A stretch of DNA of 23,713 bases, taken from NCBI GenBank assembly GCA_046728115.1, contig JBKPDW010000491.1, positions 1 through 23,713 of the forward strand, read 5' to 3'. The position numbers and the translations under genes are program-made. This DNA comes from CAVSWN01 sp046728115. Its GTDB lineage: Bacteria > Acidobacteriota > Vicinamibacteria > Vicinamibacterales > CAVVIG01. This document shows positions 1-7,267 of the stretch, piece by piece (the first letter of the stretch is position 1; each line of letters begins with the position of its first letter). The notes beneath the pieces are model-generated. The model was not told the DNA's origin. It saw only the letters and a program-made list of their open reading frames with translations, and did no database searches.

Positions 1-1
1 C

Positions 2-1876
2 GACATGCAAACCGGACGCAGCCGTCAGGTCACGCATCTCACGACGCAGCCACAAGGCGCCGTGTGGTCGAATGACGGCAGGAAGATCGCCTTTTTCAAC
101 GTGGATGGCATGTGGCGCATGGCTCAGATGTCGGTGCTCGACGTCGCGAGCGGCGAGGTGACGAAGATCCACGAGTCGCTGGCCCAGCCGGGATCGCCGA
201 CGTGGTCGCCGGACGGCAAAGTCGTGGCGCTGGCCGAAGTTGCGCCGTTCACGCGTCGCTTCCGCGAGGGAACGAATCAGGTGCTGACGATCCCGGTTGC
301 TCGTGGCACCCCGCCTCGCCGAACAGCCGTGGCGTTGGGTGTCAGCCGGATTGAAGACAACGGCGACATCTGGTTTGCGCCGGAGCCGCTCAAGTCAATC
401 GACTCGCGCGGCGGATGCGGTCCCGTCTGGTCGCCCGACGGAACGAAGATGGCGGCGATCTACGAAGGTGTCCTCTCGGCCTGGCCGGTCGCGACAACGG
501 GCGAACCGCTGGGTCCTCCGCGCCGCATCTCGAACGAGAGCGCCCACGCCCCCAGCTGGCAGGGCGACTCGCGCCACATCCTTTATCAGTCGCTCGACAA
601 GCTGCGCATCGTCGACATCGAGACCGGCGAAACGCGCACCGTTCCGCTCGATCTGAAGTGGACGCCGGCCGTACCGACCGGACATACCGTCGTGCATGCC
701 GGAAAGCTCATCGACATGAAGAGCGACACGCCGCGTTCCAACGTCGACGTGATCATCGACGGCAACAAGATCACTGCCGTCGTCGCGCACGCCGATGCGA
801 ACCACGCGAATGGCCCCGTCGTCGATGCGTCGAACCTGACCGTGATGCCGGGCCTCGTCGAATTCCACTCGCACCTGCAGCCCGATTACGGTGAATCGCA
901 GGGACGCGCGTGGTTCGCATTCGGCATCACGACGGTGCGCAGCCCGGGCAACACGCCGTACGAAGCGGTCGAGGAGCGCGAGGCCAATGAAGCCGGTGTG
1001 CGTCCGGGCCCGCGCGTGTACGGCACCGGCTACCTGATGGAATGGCAGCGCGTCTACTACAAGATGGGCATCGCCATCTCGAGCGTTGCGCAGTTCGAAA
1101 TGGAGCTGCAGCGCGCGAAAGTGCTGCAGCACGACCTGATCAAGAGCTACGTTCGCCTTCCCGATCTCCAGCAGAAACGGATGGTGGAGTTTGCGCACAG
1201 TATCGGCGTGCCGGTCGCGACGCACGAGATTTACCCGGCTTCGTTCGTCGGCGTCGACAACACCGAACACACATCCGCCACGAGCCGACGGGGCTACTCG
1301 CCCAAGCTGGCGACGCTGCAGCGCGCCTACGATGACGTGATCCAGCTGTTCGGAAGGAGCCAGCGCATCCTGTGCCCGATGATCTCGACGTCCGGCGCTC
1401 GCAAACTGTTCGAGGACGAGCCCGGGCTGAAAAACGATCCGCGATTCAAGCTGTATCCGGATTGGATCCAGGCGCAGGTTGCGGCGCAGCCGACGCCGGC
1501 CATTCCGGGATTCGAGGGCTCCGGCAACGGCAGGATGGTGCTGGACGTGATGAAGGCCGGTGGTCTGATCGTCGCGGGCACCGACACGCCGAACGCGATC
1601 AACCTGCACGGCGAATTGATGGCGTACACGATGGCGGGCATGTCCAATTTCGACGCGCTGAAGGCCGCGACGGTGAATCCGGCGCGGGCCCTCGCGCTCG
1701 ACGCCGGTACGATCGAAGCTGGCAAGCTCGCGGATCTCATCGTCGTCGATGGTGACCCTCTCGTGCGGATCGGCGATCTGCACAAAGTGAAGCGCGTCGT
1801 CGCGAATGGCCGCGTGTACGAGCTGAATCAGTTGTTGAACGGCGCCGGTGCACCGAAGATGTCAACCCAGAGGTAA
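2..1876 (+). CDS. Beta-propeller (PD40/TolB-like) amidohydrolase, 5'-truncated by the window edge
   Basis: This is the C-terminal part of a metal-dependent hydrolase; the frame is open to the left edge, so the true start lies outside the window. Numbering from the first Met (base 5), residues 1-215 carry WD40-like propeller blades, with repeats such as WSPDGK and WSPDGTK. Residues about 225-610 form an amidohydrolase (imidazolonepropionase/prolidase-like) domain. The metal ligands appear complete: H288-S-H290, candidate carboxylated lysine K380, H407, H422 and D527. The closing segment GKLADLIVVDGDPL is typical of the family. Proteins of this type in acidobacteria and Bacteroidetes are usually about 1000 aa and secreted, so roughly 400 aa including a signal peptide are probably missing. 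The substrate cannot be told from sequence; a peptide, cyclic amide or similar is likely. The receptor gene follows 65 nt downstream on the same strand, which may mean uptake and hydrolysis are linked. Confidence 0.88.
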   Translation, partial: DMQTGRSRQVTHLTTQPQGAVWSNDGRKIAFFNVDGMWRMAQMSVLDVASGEVTKIHESLAQPGSPTWSPDGKVVALAEVAPFTRRFREGTNQVLTIPVARGTPPRRTAVALGVSRIEDNGDIWFAPEPLKSIDSRGGCGPVWSPDGTKMAAIYEGVLSAWPVATTGEPLGPPRRISNESAHAPSWQGDSRHILYQSLDKLRIVDIETGETRTVPLDLKWTPAVPTGHTVVHAGKLIDMKSDTPRSNVDVIIDGNKITAVVAHADANHANGPVVDASNLTVMPGLVEFHSHLQPDYGESQGRAWFAFGITTVRSPGNTPYEAVEEREANEAGVRPGPRVYGTGYLMEWQRVYYKMGIAISSVAQFEMELQRAKVLQHDLIKSYVRLPDLQQKRMVEFAHSIGVPVATHEIYPASFVGVDNTEHTSATSRRGYSPKLATLQRAYDDVIQLFGRSQRILCPMISTSGARKLFEDEPGLKNDPRFKLYPDWIQAQVAAQPTPAIPGFEGSGNGRMVLDVMKAGGLIVAGTDTPNAINLHGELMAYTMAGMSNFDALKAATVNPARALALDAGTIEAGKLADLIVVDGDPLVRIGDLHKVKRVVANGRVYELNQLLNGAGAPKMSTQR

Positions 1877-1877
1877 A

Positions 1878-1924
1878 ACCGATCATGGCTGATGGCTGAA
1901 CATAAGCCATCAGCCATGACCGGT
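1878..1924. repeat. Intergenic inverted repeat built on a 7-bp unit
   Basis: Two 20-nt arms (1878-1897 and 1905-1924) are reverse complements with a single mismatch and flank a 7-nt loop. Each arm contains tandem ATGGCTG heptamers. It could fold into a strong hairpin between the amidohydrolase stop and the receptor's Shine-Dalgarno site. It lacks a T-run, so it is not a canonical intrinsic terminator. An mRNA-stabilising or attenuating hairpin, or a REP-like dispersed element, is possible. Confidence 0.8.
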
Positions 1925-1941
1925 CTCTCAAAGGAGGGCCC

Positions 1942-4941
1942 GTGCGAGTCTCACGCGTGTCGATGCTGGTTGCTCTGTTGTGTCTCGTCGCGTCGGTGGC
2001 CGGTGCACAGGAAGGTGCGATTATCGGCACAGCCGTCGACGACACGAAGGCGTTGCTGCCTGGTGTGAATATCACGGCCACCGATCAGGACACGGGACGG
2101 ACGGCCACGGCGGTTACCAACGAGAAAGGTGAATACCGTCTGCTCAGACTGTTGCCAGGCAAGTACACGGTGCAGGCAGAGCTCACCGGTTTCTCGACCG
2201 TCGTCCTGAAAGACGTCGAGCTGCTCGTTGGCAACACCCTGACGATCCCGTTCACGATGAAGCTCGCGCAGGTCAGCGAAACGCTGACAGTCATCGGCGA
2301 AACGCCGCTCGTCGACACCGCGTCGTCCCAGGTGGCCGGGAACGTCAATCGACAGCAGATGGAGGAGATGCCGTTGATGGGCCGCAACTGGATGGAACTG
2401 TCCAAGCTGGTCAAAGGCATCACGGCGAACGACGTCGGCAACACGCCCGGCGTGAGCCGCGACGACGACTTCCAGCTGAATCTGGACGGGCAGCAGATCA
2501 CGCAGAAGGTCGCGGGATCCGGCTTCGGCCAGCCGAAGTTCAGCCGCGAAGCGATTGCCGAGTTCCAGGTCGTGACCAACATGTTCGACATCACGCAGGG
2601 ACGCTCGACCGGTATCGAGGTGCAGGCGATTTCGCGCTCGGGAACGAACAAGACCTCCGGCAGCGCGTACGGCTTCTTCCGCGACGATGCGCTCAACGCG
2701 AAGGATTCGGTGGCGAACAGGGTGTTGCCGTATCAGAACCAGCAGATCGGCGGCGCGCTCGGCGGGCCGATCGTCAAGGACAAGATGCACTACTTCGCCT
2801 CGTATGAGTACGAGCGCGAGCCGGCCACGCTCGTCACCTCGCCCTCGGTTCTCCCGGGCCAGACGTTCACCATTCCGTACAAGAACAACCAGAAGAGTCT
2901 GCTGGCGCGGGTGGACGATCAGCTGTCGTCTCGCGATCGGCTGACGGTGCGCGGCTCGCGCTGGGACTGGAACAATCCGTTCGTGCTCGGCGCCGGCGGC
3001 CATCCGTCGAATGCCTCGGTGCAGACCAAGGACGCCACGAACATCGTCGGCATCTGGTCGAAGGTCGTCAGCGACACGCGGGTACAGGAGATCCGCGTCG
3101 GGTACAACAACTTTGCGTGGACGAACGACCCGCAGCCCAGCCAGAACACGATCGAGTACGACTTCGTCAACCTCACCATTGGGAAGCCGTACAACTATCC
3201 TCAGTTGTTCTACCAGAACAACTTCGAGAGCCGGTACGATCTGAACTGGCACAAGAACTCGCACGACCTGAAGATCGGCGGCGAGTTCTTCTACGTGAAG
3301 AACACCGGCACGTGGTACATCCAGCAGGTCGGCCGGATGATCTTCACCTCGAACCCCGCCAACATGAACTCGATCATCACGGGTATCGAACCTTCGTCGT
3401 GGAACATCGCCGCGATTCCAAGTTCGACGGTGCGGGAGTTCGATCAGAACTTCCACGCGAGCGATTGGGGCATCAACATCCCGCGGCCGACCTGGGCGCT
3501 CTGGATTGGCGATAACTGGAGGGTCAGCAATCAGTTGACGATCAACTACGGCGTGCGCTGGGACGTCGACTGGGGCGTGGCTTCGCCGCCGGATGTCATC
3601 ACGAACACGATTCCGATCAACAACAACGCAGCGGCGGCCGGAACCAACATCCCCGGCATGATCGGCACCGATTTCGGGTACAAGGACGGGATCCGCGACA
3701 ACAAGAACGTCGCGCCGCGCACCGGCTTCACCTACAACGTCGGCGGAAGAAACGACCTCGTCATCCGCGGCGGCACGGGCCTCTACTTCACGACGCCGGT
3801 GTCGAACATGACGTTCAGCCCGCAGATCTACAGCCAGATGGTGACGGCGGCGTTCCTGCCGCCGGCGAGCGGCGCGTGTCCCGACGGCAGTCAGTGGATC
3901 ACGCATCCCGCTTGCGGAGTGTCGACCTACGACCAGGCCAAGGCAGCGGCGCCGGCGCAATCGCCGCGCATCATCAGCCCGGACTACAAGAACCCGTACA
4001 CGTGGCAGAGCAGCATCGGCTTCCAGAAGCAGATCAACACCGTGACCGGCTTCGAGATGGATCTGACGCATTTCAACGAGTACCGGGATACCCGGACCAT
4101 CGATCCGAATCTCCTCTACAACCCGGCGACGGGCTACAACATGAACCCGGCCGCGGTGAACGGCGTCGCGCAGCGTCCCAACACGGCCTACACGCAGATC
4201 GCGTACTTCGTCAGCAACGGGCGCCGCGATCAGACGCAACTGTCGATGGCGCTCAATCGCCGCTTCCGGAACAACTTCCAGGCTGGCGCCACCTACACAT
4301 ACATGTTCTCGATGAACGATGACGGAACCATCGGCTACACCGCGCCGGGTCAGAACAATCAGTTCGATTACCTGGACGGCGAGTACGCGACCTCAACCGA
4401 CTACCAGGCGCACACAGTGCGCCTCCACGGGCTGTATCGCGCACCCTGGGGGATTTCGACGGCCGTCTCGTACTTCTACGGGTCGGGCTCCCGGTACGCC
4501 GCCAATATCTCGGCGGCGGTATACGGCAAGCCGGGCACGAACCGCCTGAACCTGACAGCCGCCGGCGCGCCGACCAACGCGATCGTCATTCCCGCGACGG
4601 CGACGCTGGCCAACGGCGACGTCATCGACATCGCCTCGCGGTTCCACGATGTCTCGACGATCCCATCGGGATACACGATCGCCCGCAACGCGCTCCAGGG
4701 ATTGCCGTTGCATAAGGTGGACTTGCGTTTGACCAAGGACTTCCAGGTCGTGGGCAGCATGAAGGTCTCGTTGATCGGTGAGGTCTACAACCTGTTCAAC
4801 CATCACAACTACGGCAGCTACAACACGTCGTTGAGTGCTACGGCGCCGGCGACCACGGCGCTCTTCGGTCAGCCGCAGCAGAACGCCGGCAACGCATACG
4901 TGCCGCGCGAAGGGCAGTTGGCGTTCAGGGTCTCGTTCTAA
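1942..4941 (+). CDS. TonB-dependent receptor-like outer-membrane protein with carboxypeptidase-regulatory domain
   Basis: This 999-aa protein is a predicted outer-membrane importer of the Oar/SusC-like type common in acidobacteria. The GTG start at 1942 is fixed by a perfect Shine-Dalgarno AAGGAGG at 1931-1937 with 4-nt spacing. Residues 1-22 form a signal peptide ending in AGA before QEGAIIG. Residues about 24-105 match a carboxypeptidase-regulatory (transthyretin-like) domain, with features such as NEKGEYRLLRLLPGKYTV. Residues about 110-250 resemble the TonB plug, with TLTVIGETPLVDT. The remainder is a long Asn/Tyr/Trp-rich beta-barrel that ends LAFRVSF; a terminal Phe is typical of barrels inserted by BamA. 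I do not see an unambiguous TonB box. The ligand is unknown. It follows the amidohydrolase on the same strand and may share a transcript if the intervening hairpin does not terminate it. Confidence 0.93.
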   Translation: MRVSRVSMLVALLCLVASVAGAQEGAIIGTAVDDTKALLPGVNITATDQDTGRTATAVTNEKGEYRLLRLLPGKYTVQAELTGFSTVVLKDVELLVGNTLTIPFTMKLAQVSETLTVIGETPLVDTASSQVAGNVNRQQMEEMPLMGRNWMELSKLVKGITANDVGNTPGVSRDDDFQLNLDGQQITQKVAGSGFGQPKFSREAIAEFQVVTNMFDITQGRSTGIEVQAISRSGTNKTSGSAYGFFRDDALNAKDSVANRVLPYQNQQIGGALGGPIVKDKMHYFASYEYEREPATLVTSPSVLPGQTFTIPYKNNQKSLLARVDDQLSSRDRLTVRGSRWDWNNPFVLGAGGHPSNASVQTKDATNIVGIWSKVVSDTRVQEIRVGYNNFAWTNDPQPSQNTIEYDFVNLTIGKPYNYPQLFYQNNFESRYDLNWHKNSHDLKIGGEFFYVKNTGTWYIQQVGRMIFTSNPANMNSIITGIEPSSWNIAAIPSSTVREFDQNFHASDWGINIPRPTWALWIGDNWRVSNQLTINYGVRWDVDWGVASPPDVITNTIPINNNAAAAGTNIPGMIGTDFGYKDGIRDNKNVAPRTGFTYNVGGRNDLVIRGGTGLYFTTPVSNMTFSPQIYSQMVTAAFLPPASGACPDGSQWITHPACGVSTYDQAKAAAPAQSPRIISPDYKNPYTWQSSIGFQKQINTVTGFEMDLTHFNEYRDTRTIDPNLLYNPATGYNMNPAAVNGVAQRPNTAYTQIAYFVSNGRRDQTQLSMALNRRFRNNFQAGATYTYMFSMNDDGTIGYTAPGQNNQFDYLDGEYATSTDYQAHTVRLHGLYRAPWGISTAVSYFYGSGSRYAANISAAVYGKPGTNRLNLTAAGAPTNAIVIPATATLANGDVIDIASRFHDVSTIPSGYTIARNALQGLPLHKVDLRLTKDFQVVGSMKVSLIGEVYNLFNHHNYGSYNTSLSATAPATTALFGQPQQNAGNAYVPREGQLAFRVSF

Positions 4942-5023
4942 CGACGATCGACGTAGACCTCGCGGAGCTTGCAGACACATGTGTTTGTTGTGCGGTTCCG
5001 CGGGTTCTGCGTTGTGCGCGGTC

Positions 5024-5650
5024 TCAATGGGCGACGTGGCGGATGCCGGGGCTCTTCGCCACCATTATCTTCATCTCGAGTAGTTCCACCAGCGATGCGG
5101 CGCGCGTCCGCAGGCACGGTTGTTCGAGCAGCGCCTGCTTTTCGATCGGTTCCAGATCCAAGTATTGCGCGAGGGCGTTGATGAGATCCTGATCGGGCAT
5201 CTCGGGCGGGATTTTCGCTTCCCCGATCCGCGGGTCCGCGGCGAGCATCGATTCGAGCTTCGCGCGCGACTCGTGAATCACGCGCCGGTCTTCGGTGGCC
5301 AGCGGTTCGTCGGGAAGGGATTCCACGACGGCCTGCCGGTACGCACGGTCGTGATTCTCGTGCAGAATCCGAATGCGATCGAGCCCGCGCAGCACGATGT
5401 TGAAGCGGCCGTCCGCGAGCCGTTCGACATGCGTGATCAGTCCGCTGCAGCCCACCTTGTAAATCGACGGCCGCCCCTCGTAGTCCCGTTCCCATCCCGG
5501 GCGCAGCAGGACCATGCCAATCATGTGATCCGCTGCGAGTGCATCCGCCGTCATCTCACGATAACGCGGCTCGAAGATGTGCAGCGGCAGGAATACGTTC
5601 GGGAACAGGACCACGTTGGGCAGGGGGAAAATCGGGAGCAAATCGGACAT
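5024..5650 (-). CDS. LON peptidase substrate-binding-domain protein (stand-alone)
   Basis: This 208-aa protein corresponds to the N-terminal substrate-binding domain of Lon protease, without the AAA+ or protease domains. The opening LLPIFPLPNVVLFPN and the following LPLHIFEPRYREM are the family signature, and GRFNIVLRGLDRIRI is the conserved middle strand. The length is normal for the stand-alone bacterial family (about 190-220 aa). No signal peptide is present, so it is cytoplasmic. The biochemical role of stand-alone LON-domain proteins is not established; binding of unfolded peptides or acting as an adaptor are guesses. It lies downstream of the VWA gene on the same strand, separated by 83 nt containing a repeat-derived hairpin, so co-transcription with the ATPase/VWA pair is plausible. 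It converges with the receptor gene across a gap of 82 nt in which I see no clear terminator. Confidence 0.93.
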   Translation of the reverse strand: MSDLLPIFPLPNVVLFPNVFLPLHIFEPRYREMTADALAADHMIGMVLLRPGWERDYEGRPSIYKVGCSGLITHVERLADGRFNIVLRGLDRIRILHENHDRAYRQAVVESLPDEPLATEDRRVIHESRAKLESMLAADPRIGEAKIPPEMPDQDLINALAQYLDLEPIEKQALLEQPCLRTRAASLVELLEMKIMVAKSPGIRHVAH

Positions 5651-5723
5651 TTCAGAATTCAGAGTTCAGAGTGATTGCAGATTTCGTCTCGCGTGTGCCT
5701 GAAATCTGAAATCTGACTCTGAA
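5651..5723. repeat. Intergenic 7-bp-period repeat with nested inverted arms
   Basis: The left part reads as TTCAGAA, TTCAGAG, TTCAGAG (5651-5671), a 7-bp tandem. The right part, from about 5700, reads CTGAAAT, CTGAAAT, CTGACTC in the opposite sense. TTCAGAGT at 5665-5672 pairs with ACTCTGAA at 5716-5723, and CAGATTTC at 5678-5685 pairs with GAAATCTG at 5701-5708, leaving a 15-nt loop. This fills nearly all the space between the VWA stop and the LON start, so the hairpin would sit in the shared mRNA if the genes are co-transcribed. Confidence 0.75.
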
Positions 5724-5733
5724 ACTGCCATCA

Positions 5734-7203
5734 TCAATGAATGGTCTTTGTCTTCTTGTCCATGTAATCCATCAGCACGTACTGCCCCAGGGTGTACGGA
5801 GTCGTGAAGTACGCCTTGCCCTTGCAGATTTCAGCCACACGCCGGACGAAACTCACGAGATCGTAGTCTCGCGCCAGCATGAACGTATTGATCATGATGC
5901 CGCTCTTGCGGCATGCCGCGACTTCTGCGCACGTTTCGGCGACGATGAACGGATCGAGGCCGAAGGCATTCTTGTAGATGCGGCCATCAGGTTGCGTCAG
6001 CGCCGACGGCTTGCCGTCGGTGATCATGATGATCTGCCGCATGTCCTTCCGCTGCCGATCCAGGATCCGCCGCGCCAGACGCAGCCCTTCGCGCGTGTTC
6101 GTGTAGTACGGGCCGACGCGGACGCGTCCCAGCTCCGCCAGCGGGATCTCCTCGGCCGAATCGTGGAAGAGCACGACCTTCAACGCGTCGCCCGGATACT
6201 GTGTCTTGATGAGCTGAGCCAACGCGAGCGCCACGCGCTTGGCCGGCGTGAACCGATCCTCGCCGTAGAGAATCATCGAGTGGCTGCAATCGAGCATCAG
6301 CACGGTCGCGCAGGAGCTCTGATATTCGCCCTGCACCACCATGAGGTCTTCGTGGGTGACGTGGATGACTGGAGAAGCTGTGCCAGGCACGATACCGGGT
6401 GCCGGGTGCTGGGTGCTGGGTGCTGGGTGCCGGGTGCTGGGTGCTGGGTGCTGGGTGCTAGGTGCTGGGTGCTGGGTGCCGGGTGCTGGGTGCTGGGTGC
6501 CGGGTGCTGGGTGCTGGGTGCTGGGTGCTGGGTGCTGGGTGCTGGGTGCTGGGTGCCAGGTGCCCGGTGCCAGGTGCGCGGTGGTGAGGGCCCGGTGCTC
6601 GCGTTCGACGGCGTTCAACAATGTTGCGGCGGCGTCCAGGTTGAGCGTGTCGCCAAACTCGTAGCGCTTGGGCGCGCCGGTGGTTTCTACCCCCGTGGCC
6701 TGTTCGCGGGTGTCGTGGCGTCCGTAGCTGCTCTTGCCAAGCGATCCGAGCAGATCGCGCAATGCGCGGTAGCCCAGAAAATCGAGCGTCTTGTCGGTGA
6801 CTTCGAACGTTGCCGGCGGCTGATCCGGCCCGTGCCCCCCTCTGCCCTGCCGACGCTGCCGCTCGGTTTCCAGATCCGGCGGCGTCGTAATGTAGCCTTC
6901 CTGTGCCATCCGGTCGATGATCTGTTTGATCAGTTCCTCCAGCTTCGACCGGGCATCGCTCTGATCGGCGTCCGCGGGATCGCCGAGGAGACGCTGGATC
7001 GTTTCTTCCGGAAGCACGCCGCCGTTGAAGAGCGCGTCGAGAATGGCATCGTGCAACGCCTGCATGGTGCGCTCTTCATCGTCCATCGTGTGCGGGTTGC
7101 CAAACCCGCTCGCGAGCAGCAGGTCCGAGAGCTTCGAGACGAGATCCTCCAGGTCGAGATCGCCCAGGTCGTCGCCGGTATATTTGGTGTAGCGGTACTT
7201 CAT
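5734..7203 (-). CDS. VWA (MIDAS) domain protein, partner of the MoxR/Mg-chelatase-like ATPase
   Basis: This 489-aa cytoplasmic protein has a C-terminal von Willebrand factor A domain (about residues 298-480). The MIDAS residues are intact: D305-C-S307-H-S309, the conserved Thr near T370, and D396 in MITDG. The N-terminal 200 residues are acidic and helical, with no domain I recognise. Between them, residues about 207-269 are a low-complexity linker of repeated PAPSTQH/PAPGTQH heptapeptides, encoded by a heptanucleotide DNA repeat. VWA proteins paired with MoxR-type AAA+ ATPases act as adaptors or chaperone partners in metal insertion or complex assembly; that is family knowledge, and the target here is unknown. 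The ATPase gene lies 64 nt upstream on the same strand. No signal peptide or membrane segment is visible. Confidence 0.9.
   Translation of the reverse strand: MKYRYTKYTGDDLGDLDLEDLVSKLSDLLLASGFGNPHTMDDEERTMQALHDAILDALFNGGVLPEETIQRLLGDPADADQSDARSKLEELIKQIIDRMAQEGYITTPPDLETERQRRQGRGGHGPDQPPATFEVTDKTLDFLGYRALRDLLGSLGKSSYGRHDTREQATGVETTGAPKRYEFGDTLNLDAAATLLNAVEREHRALTTAHLAPGTWHPAPSTQHPAPSTQHPAPGTQHPAPGTQHPAPSTQHPAPSTRHPAPSTQHPAPGIVPGTASPVIHVTHEDLMVVQGEYQSSCATVLMLDCSHSMILYGEDRFTPAKRVALALAQLIKTQYPGDALKVVLFHDSAEEIPLAELGRVRVGPYYTNTREGLRLARRILDRQRKDMRQIIMITDGKPSALTQPDGRIYKNAFGLDPFIVAETCAEVAACRKSGIMINTFMLARDYDLVSFVRRVAEICKGKAYFTTPYTLGQYVLMDYMDKKTKTIH
6397..6585. repeat. Heptanucleotide tandem repeat, 26 units plus one degenerate copy, inside the VWA gene
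   Basis: From 6397 to 6578 I count 26 consecutive 7-bp units, mostly GGGTGCT with GGGTGCC, AGGTGCT, AGGTGCC, CGGTGCC and AGGTGCG variants. A 27th unit, CGGTGGT, ends at 6585. The 27 units make 189 bp, a multiple of three, so the VWA frame is kept. Three units (21 bp) encode one 7-residue peptide repeat. The + strand, which is the template strand of the gene, has 22 GGG runs mostly spaced by 4 nt. Confidence 0.97.
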
Positions 7204-7267
7204 TCGAGTGCCCGGATCAGCGATGTGGGATCGGGATCGGCTAACCGTTCATCCCGAACCCCTGGCC

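Noticed and set aside
395..1783. Long minus-strand open frame (462 aa) opposite the amidohydrolase
   Set aside because: It is an Arg/Asp/His-rich antisense shadow typical of high-GC codon use; the plus frame has clear domains and motifs.
1951..4239. 762-aa minus-strand open frame opposite the receptor gene
   Set aside because: The composition is Arg/Val/Asp-rich with no motif; it is the mirror of codon bias in the receptor frame.
6397..6585. CRISPR-like array
   Set aside because: The units are 7 bp and contiguous with no spacers, and there are no cas genes.
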